Part shown: piece by piece, positions 15,400 to 18,202 of the stretch
Numbering within the stretch: position 1 is the first letter of the stretch
How the letters are laid out: each line of letters begins with the position of its first letter
Source of the DNA: Nitrospina sp.
GTDB taxonomy: Bacteria > Nitrospinota > Nitrospinia > Nitrospinales > Nitrospinaceae
Length of the DNA stretch: 18,202 nucleotides
Assembly (NCBI GenBank): GCA_004357365.1
Contig: SMVT01000031.1
Location: 1-18,202 of the forward strand
Direction: 5' to 3'
Program-made: the position numbers and the translations under genes
The notes under the pieces: generated by a model
What the model was told of the DNA's origin: nothing
Databases searched by the model: none
The model's input: only the letters and a program-made list of their open reading frames with translations

Positions 15400-15588
15400 A
15401 TGCCCCAGTACGATCATACCTGTAAGAAATGCAAGCATGACTTTGTCGTGGAAATGAAGATGTCCGAGGTGGGCGAAAAGACAGTCAAGTGTCCCAAGTG
15501 CGGGAAGTCCAAGGACGTGGAACGCAACGTGACCAACACGTCGTTCCAGAGCGAAAGCGTCAACCGCTACGTGTGGGATAAAAGTTAA
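15400..15588 (+). CDS. FmdB-family zinc ribbon protein
   Basis: This 62-residue protein begins MPQYDHTC and has two CxxC pairs (Cys8/Cys11 and Cys31/Cys34) that would hold one zinc ion. The N-terminal pattern and length are those of the FmdB-type putative regulatory zinc ribbon family, whose function is not established. The C-terminal third (about 43-62) is polar with no motif. AGAGGA at 15388-15393 sits six bases before ATG 15400. It lies between cmoA and tRNA-Pro, and a separate promoter in the 74-base gap after cmoA is possible but not clear. It could bind nucleic acid or another protein; nothing here decides. Confidence 0.8.
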   Translation: MPQYDHTCKKCKHDFVVEMKMSEVGEKTVKCPKCGKSKDVERNVTNTSFQSESVNRYVWDKS

Positions 15589-15626
15589 ATCGAGTCCACT
15601 GTCGGATCAGGCACAAATAAAATATT

Positions 15627-15703
<77 letters not shown>

Positions 15704-15710
15704 GTCAAAT

Positions 15711-15745
15711 AAATGGGTTACAGTTTAGGCTGTAGCCCATTTTTC
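15711..15745 (+). terminator. Intrinsic terminator of tRNA-Pro
   Basis: AAATGGGTTACAG (15711-15723) pairs with CTGTAGCCCATTT (15730-15742), with one G-U pair and a six-base loop, and the 3' side runs into TTTTTC. This is a classical rho-independent terminator, eight bases after the tRNA. Confidence 0.88.
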
Positions 15746-15795
15746 ATCAGGCTAGCATATGGGCTAGCGTTTAAGCCTTACCCCCGACGCGATAT

Positions 15796-15826
15796 GGGAC
15801 CCATTAAGCAGTAGCGAGGGACCCAT
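15796..15826 (+). repeat. 9-base direct repeat upstream of the tRNA-Lys fragment
   Basis: GGGACCCAT is found at 15796-15804 and 15818-15826, 22 bases apart. The first copy is part of the palindrome ATGGGACCCAT (15794-15804). Repeats of this kind next to a tRNA-derived attachment site may be recombinase or excisionase binding sites, but chance is not excluded. Confidence 0.5.
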
Positions 15827-15856
15827 GTGTATATTTTTGGAAATTTGGGTAGAGAA

Positions 15857-15906
15857 AATGACTCTTAATCAGTAGGTCCACGGTTCGATCCCGTGACGGC
15901 CCACCA
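15857..15906 (+). pseudogene. 3' fragment of tRNA-Lys (anticodon CTT), probable att scar
   Basis: From the anticodon arm onward this is a good tRNA-Lys: loop CTCTTAA with anticodon CTT at 15864-15866, variable AGGTC, T stem CACGG/CCGTG with loop TTCGATC, 3' acceptor strand ACGGCCC, discriminator A, and CCA at 15904-15906. The 5' half is missing: no GGGCCGT partner strand occurs upstream and there is no D arm beyond a chance-like GGTAGAG. The anticodon stem also has a mismatch at its 5' side (A15858 against G15872), so the tRNA-derived stretch probably begins near 15859. Tyrosine recombinases often use this part of tRNA genes as attachment site. It cannot work as a tRNA. Confidence 0.85.
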
Positions 15907-15914
15907 ATAAAAAC

Positions 15915-15949
15915 AAGGGGTTGCGAGAAATCGTGATCCTTTTCTTTTT
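15915..15949 (+). terminator. Terminator behind the tRNA-Lys fragment
   Basis: AAGGGGTTGCGA (15915-15926) pairs with TCGTGATCCTT (15931-15941) through several G-U pairs and one bulge, closed by a GAAA tetraloop and followed by TTCTTTTT. It is probably the native terminator of the former tRNA-Lys gene, which suggests the right flank of the fragment is ancestral. Confidence 0.75.
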
Positions 15950-16047
15950 GCCAATGGGCCAGGTATAGGCCACTCTTGATTAATTGCTGCCAATAACTTT
16001 CCTCTGGCCCCGTCCCGGAGGCCATCAAATCCATGATGTTATTAGGT

Positions 16048-16053
16048 TATAAT
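16048..16053 (+). promoter_or_regulatory. Candidate -10 box for the ATP-grasp operon
   Basis: A perfect TATAAT lies 78 bases before the ATP-grasp start codon. The -35 at normal spacing (TCAAAT, 16025-16030) is poor, so an activator may be needed or the match may be chance in AT-rich sequence. The rest of 15950-16131 holds no gene that I can support. Confidence 0.4.
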
Positions 16054-16131
16054 TTAAAAACTCAAACTTAGATTAGCCAGTTGTTTTCTCGGGATGGAAA
16101 ACTATATTAATTTCCCAATCGTGACTTTCCA

Positions 16132-17574
16132 ATGAATTTTGAGTCCTACAATCCAGGGAATTTCTATGATGAATATTTTGAAAAACCTGGCCAACCCAGA
16201 GCAGAAGTTAAAAAGCTGGTTGATCAGATCCAATCCTTTCCCTATAGAGAGCTGGCCAATCGACAGAAAGCCGCTGAAGCAGCATTCATGCAAATGGGAA
16301 TTACTTTTGGGGTCTATGGAGATCAAAAAGGGTTGGAAAAAATATTTCCCTTCGACATCATTCCACGGATCATCAATGCCCGTGACTGGGACTTGATTGA
16401 GCGGGGGGTGAAACAAAGGGTTTTCGCACTCAACAAGTTTATTCACGATGTTTATAATGATCAGAAGATTATAAAAGACGGGGTGATATCCAAGGAAATC
16501 ATCCTTTCATCTGTGGCTTACCGCAAAGAATGCCAGGGGTTGAACCCACCGAAAGGAATTTGGTGTCACATAAGTGGTATCGATTTTGTCAGGGATGAAA
16601 AGGGACAATTTTACGTTTTGGAAGATAACCTGCGCTGCCCTTCGGGAGTTTCCTACGTATTGGGCAACCGCAGGGTCATGAAGCAAACTCTCCCGGTTGT
16701 TTTCGAGTCCTTGCCGATTCGACCGGTTGACGATTATTCCAACCGCCTTGCTGATATGCTTCGAAATCTGATTCCCGAATCAATTATAAAACCCAATATC
16801 GCCATCCTCACCCCCGGGATCTACAATTCGGCTTATTTCGAACATTCGTTCCTGGCTCAACAAATAGGCGAGGAACTGGTTGAGGGGCGGGATCTGGTGG
16901 TGATGGATGATTTTGTCTACATGAGGACCACAAAGGGCTTCGAAAGGCTCGATGCCATTTACAGACGGATTGACGATGATTATTTGGACCCGACCGTATT
17001 CAACCCGGATTCATTACTTGGGGTGCCGGGGCTCATGAAGTCCTACCGTTCCGGAAAAGTAGCATTGGCCAATGCGCCGGGGACCGGCATTGCAGATGAC
17101 AAGGCGATTTATTCGTTTGTTCCGGACATCATTAAATATTACACCGGCGAAGACGCGATAATTCCCAATGTCCCGACCTTTCTGTGTGAGGATGAGAAGG
17201 ATCGGCAGCATGTCATCGACAATATTGCAAACCTTGTTATCAAAACCACCCACGGCTCCGGAGGATACGGGCTGTTGATCGGACCTTTTTCTTCTAAAGA
17301 GCAGCAGCGGCAGATGATCGAAAACATCCAAAAGGATCCGCGCAATTATATTGGTCAACCGGTCATTCAGCTTTCCCGCGTTCCCGTAATCGTAAAAGAT
17401 CATTTTGAAGGTCGGCATATCGACCTTCGGCCTTACGCCTTGTATGGGAAAGATATTTATGTTCTCCCTGGAGGCCTGACTCGAGTTGCTTTGGAAAAGG
17501 ACTCTCTTGTGGTGAATTCCTCCCAGGGCGGGGGAAGTAAAGACACCTGGGTTCTGGCAGACGACCCCATTTAG
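16132..17574 (+). CDS. Circularly permuted ATP-grasp protein
   Basis: This 480-residue cytoplasmic protein belongs to the circularly permuted ATP-grasp family (formerly DUF404/DUF407). Family hallmarks are YVLEDNLRCPSGVSYVL (about 161-177), a lysine plus glycine-rich loop KTTHGSGGYG (371-380), DLRPYAL (431-437), GGLTRVA (447-453) and the terminal SSQGGGSKDTWVL. ATP-grasp enzymes activate a carboxylate as acyl phosphate for ligation to an amine; the substrate of this family is unproven, and peptide or amide bond formation is predicted. The start ATG 16132 has no good Shine-Dalgarno; it is chosen because MNFESYNPGNFYDEYF fits the usual family beginning. An alpha-E gene follows after 20 bases, in the arrangement known for Anbu-associated clusters. 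Confidence 0.92.
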   Translation: MNFESYNPGNFYDEYFEKPGQPRAEVKKLVDQIQSFPYRELANRQKAAEAAFMQMGITFGVYGDQKGLEKIFPFDIIPRIINARDWDLIERGVKQRVFALNKFIHDVYNDQKIIKDGVISKEIILSSVAYRKECQGLNPPKGIWCHISGIDFVRDEKGQFYVLEDNLRCPSGVSYVLGNRRVMKQTLPVVFESLPIRPVDDYSNRLADMLRNLIPESIIKPNIAILTPGIYNSAYFEHSFLAQQIGEELVEGRDLVVMDDFVYMRTTKGFERLDAIYRRIDDDYLDPTVFNPDSLLGVPGLMKSYRSGKVALANAPGTGIADDKAIYSFVPDIIKYYTGEDAIIPNVPTFLCEDEKDRQHVIDNIANLVIKTTHGSGGYGLLIGPFSSKEQQRQMIENIQKDPRNYIGQPVIQLSRVPVIVKDHFEGRHIDLRPYALYGKDIYVLPGGLTRVALEKDSLVVNSSQGGGSKDTWVLADDPI

Positions 17575-17594
17575 ATTTGGGTAAGCAAAGGACC

Positions 17595-18202
17595 ATGTTA
17601 AGTCGAGTTGCAAATTCTATTTTCTGGATGAGTCGCTATTTGGAACGGGCGGAGAATGCTGCCCGACTGATTGAAACTCGGTTGCACATGATCCTGGACC
17701 TACCTTCGTTAAGGGAAGACTCCAATGCATGGAAACCGCTGGTGGATATCACGGGTGACGGTGATTATTTTTCCAAAAAGATTGGCGCTCCCACCAGGGA
17801 AAATGTAATGTTCTTTCACACCTTTGACAGCGCTTACCCCCACTCCATCAAATCCTGCCTGACCGCCGCCCGGGAAAACGCTCGGTCTGTAAGAGAGGTG
17901 ATCCCTTCTGAAATCTGGGAAATGATCAACAAGCTCTATCTTGAAGTTGCAGGCATGGGAACAAGTCGCAAAGCTTTTAAAAACCCACACAAATTTTATT
18001 CTCATATCATAATGCAGAGCCACTTGATCATGGGAATCGCCCATACAACCATGTCTCGTGGCGAGGCCTGGTACTTCGCTCAATTAGGTAGGTATCTTGA
18101 AAGAGCCGACAAAACATCGCGAATTCTCGACGTTAAATATTACATTATCCTGCCTAGGTTGGATGATGTGGGTTCTTCGATGGACAATGTGCTTTGGTCG
18201 GC
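17595..18202 (+). CDS. Alpha-E domain protein, cut by the window end
   Basis: The frame from ATG 17595 stays open to the window end, giving 202 codons. It starts MLSRVANSIFWMSRYLERAE, the unmistakable opening of the alpha-E (DUF403) family, an all-helical protein with conserved ERAE/ER motifs; a second LGRYLERADKTSR appears near residues 167-179. Alpha-E proteins are almost always encoded beside the circularly permuted ATP-grasp, either separate or fused, and are thought to act with it; no reaction is established. AGGA at 17589-17592 lies only two bases before the ATG, a tight spacing. The missing part should be about one third of the protein. Confidence 0.92.
   Translation, partial: MLSRVANSIFWMSRYLERAENAARLIETRLHMILDLPSLREDSNAWKPLVDITGDGDYFSKKIGAPTRENVMFFHTFDSAYPHSIKSCLTAARENARSVREVIPSEIWEMINKLYLEVAGMGTSRKAFKNPHKFYSHIIMQSHLIMGIAHTTMSRGEAWYFAQLGRYLERADKTSRILDVKYYIILPRLDDVGSSMDNVLWS

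Noticed and set aside
15804..16034. Minus-strand open frame of 76 codons containing GGPSRDRTVDLLIKS
   Set aside because: It is antisense to the tRNA-Lys fragment. This peptide is a familiar artefact of translating tRNA genes on the wrong strand.
17709..18083. Minus-strand frame opposite the alpha-E gene
   Set aside because: The plus strand carries an uninterrupted alpha-E protein with family motifs at both ends of this interval.

Overview
The window comes from a bacterial chromosome with compact, moderately GC-rich genes and AT-rich spacers. The gene content is mostly core: a DnaK/GrpE/DnaJ chaperone set, glutamate synthase, leucine biosynthesis, tRNA modification and a CCA-encoding tRNA. 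Together with a near-consensus sigma-54 promoter, a PilZ protein and a CmoA homologue, it suggests a Gram-negative lineage, possibly deltaproteobacteria-like or Nitrospinota-like. I cannot fix the taxon from the sequence alone.

Layout. A possible 3' gene end lies at 3-110, and a PilZ-domain gene (175-561, minus) diverges from the chaperone block. That block is dnaK (816-2762), grpE (2923-3537) and dnaJ (3547-4626), all plus strand, with three stem-loops between dnaK and grpE. The dnaK-grpE-dnaJ order is less usual than grpE-dnaK-dnaJ. An AT-rich spacer leads to a response regulator with a receiver and a LuxR-type DNA-binding domain (4836-5441). Convergent to it is the glutamate synthase operon gltB-gltD (11524 down to 5520, minus), whose genes overlap by one base. 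Upstream of gltB there is a textbook sigma-54 promoter (11620-11635) and a leader with two overlapping hairpins. A 456-base divergent spacer separates gltB from a CBS-CBS-ACT (AcuB-like) gene (11982-12626).

Next come leuA (12814-14373) with a strong downstream hairpin, then cmoA (14576-15325, carboxy-SAM synthase for wobble-uridine modification), a small FmdB-type zinc ribbon gene (15400-15588) and tRNA-Pro(CGG) at 15627-15703 with its terminator. About 150 bases further on is the 3' half of a tRNA-Lys(CTT), lacking its 5' half but keeping CCA and a terminator. It looks like an integration (att) scar or a deletion remnant.

The right end opens an operon encoding a circularly permuted ATP-grasp protein (16132-17574) and an alpha-E protein (17595 to beyond the window). 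Elsewhere this pair occurs with a transglutaminase-like protease and the proteasome-like Anbu peptidase. It is a predicted peptide-ligation or protein-modification system whose chemistry is poorly known, and it is the most biologically open part of the window.

The links between regions are mostly inferred. The sigma-54 promoter would tie glutamate synthase expression to an enhancer-binding activator, probably nitrogen-linked. The other genes look like independent housekeeping units.
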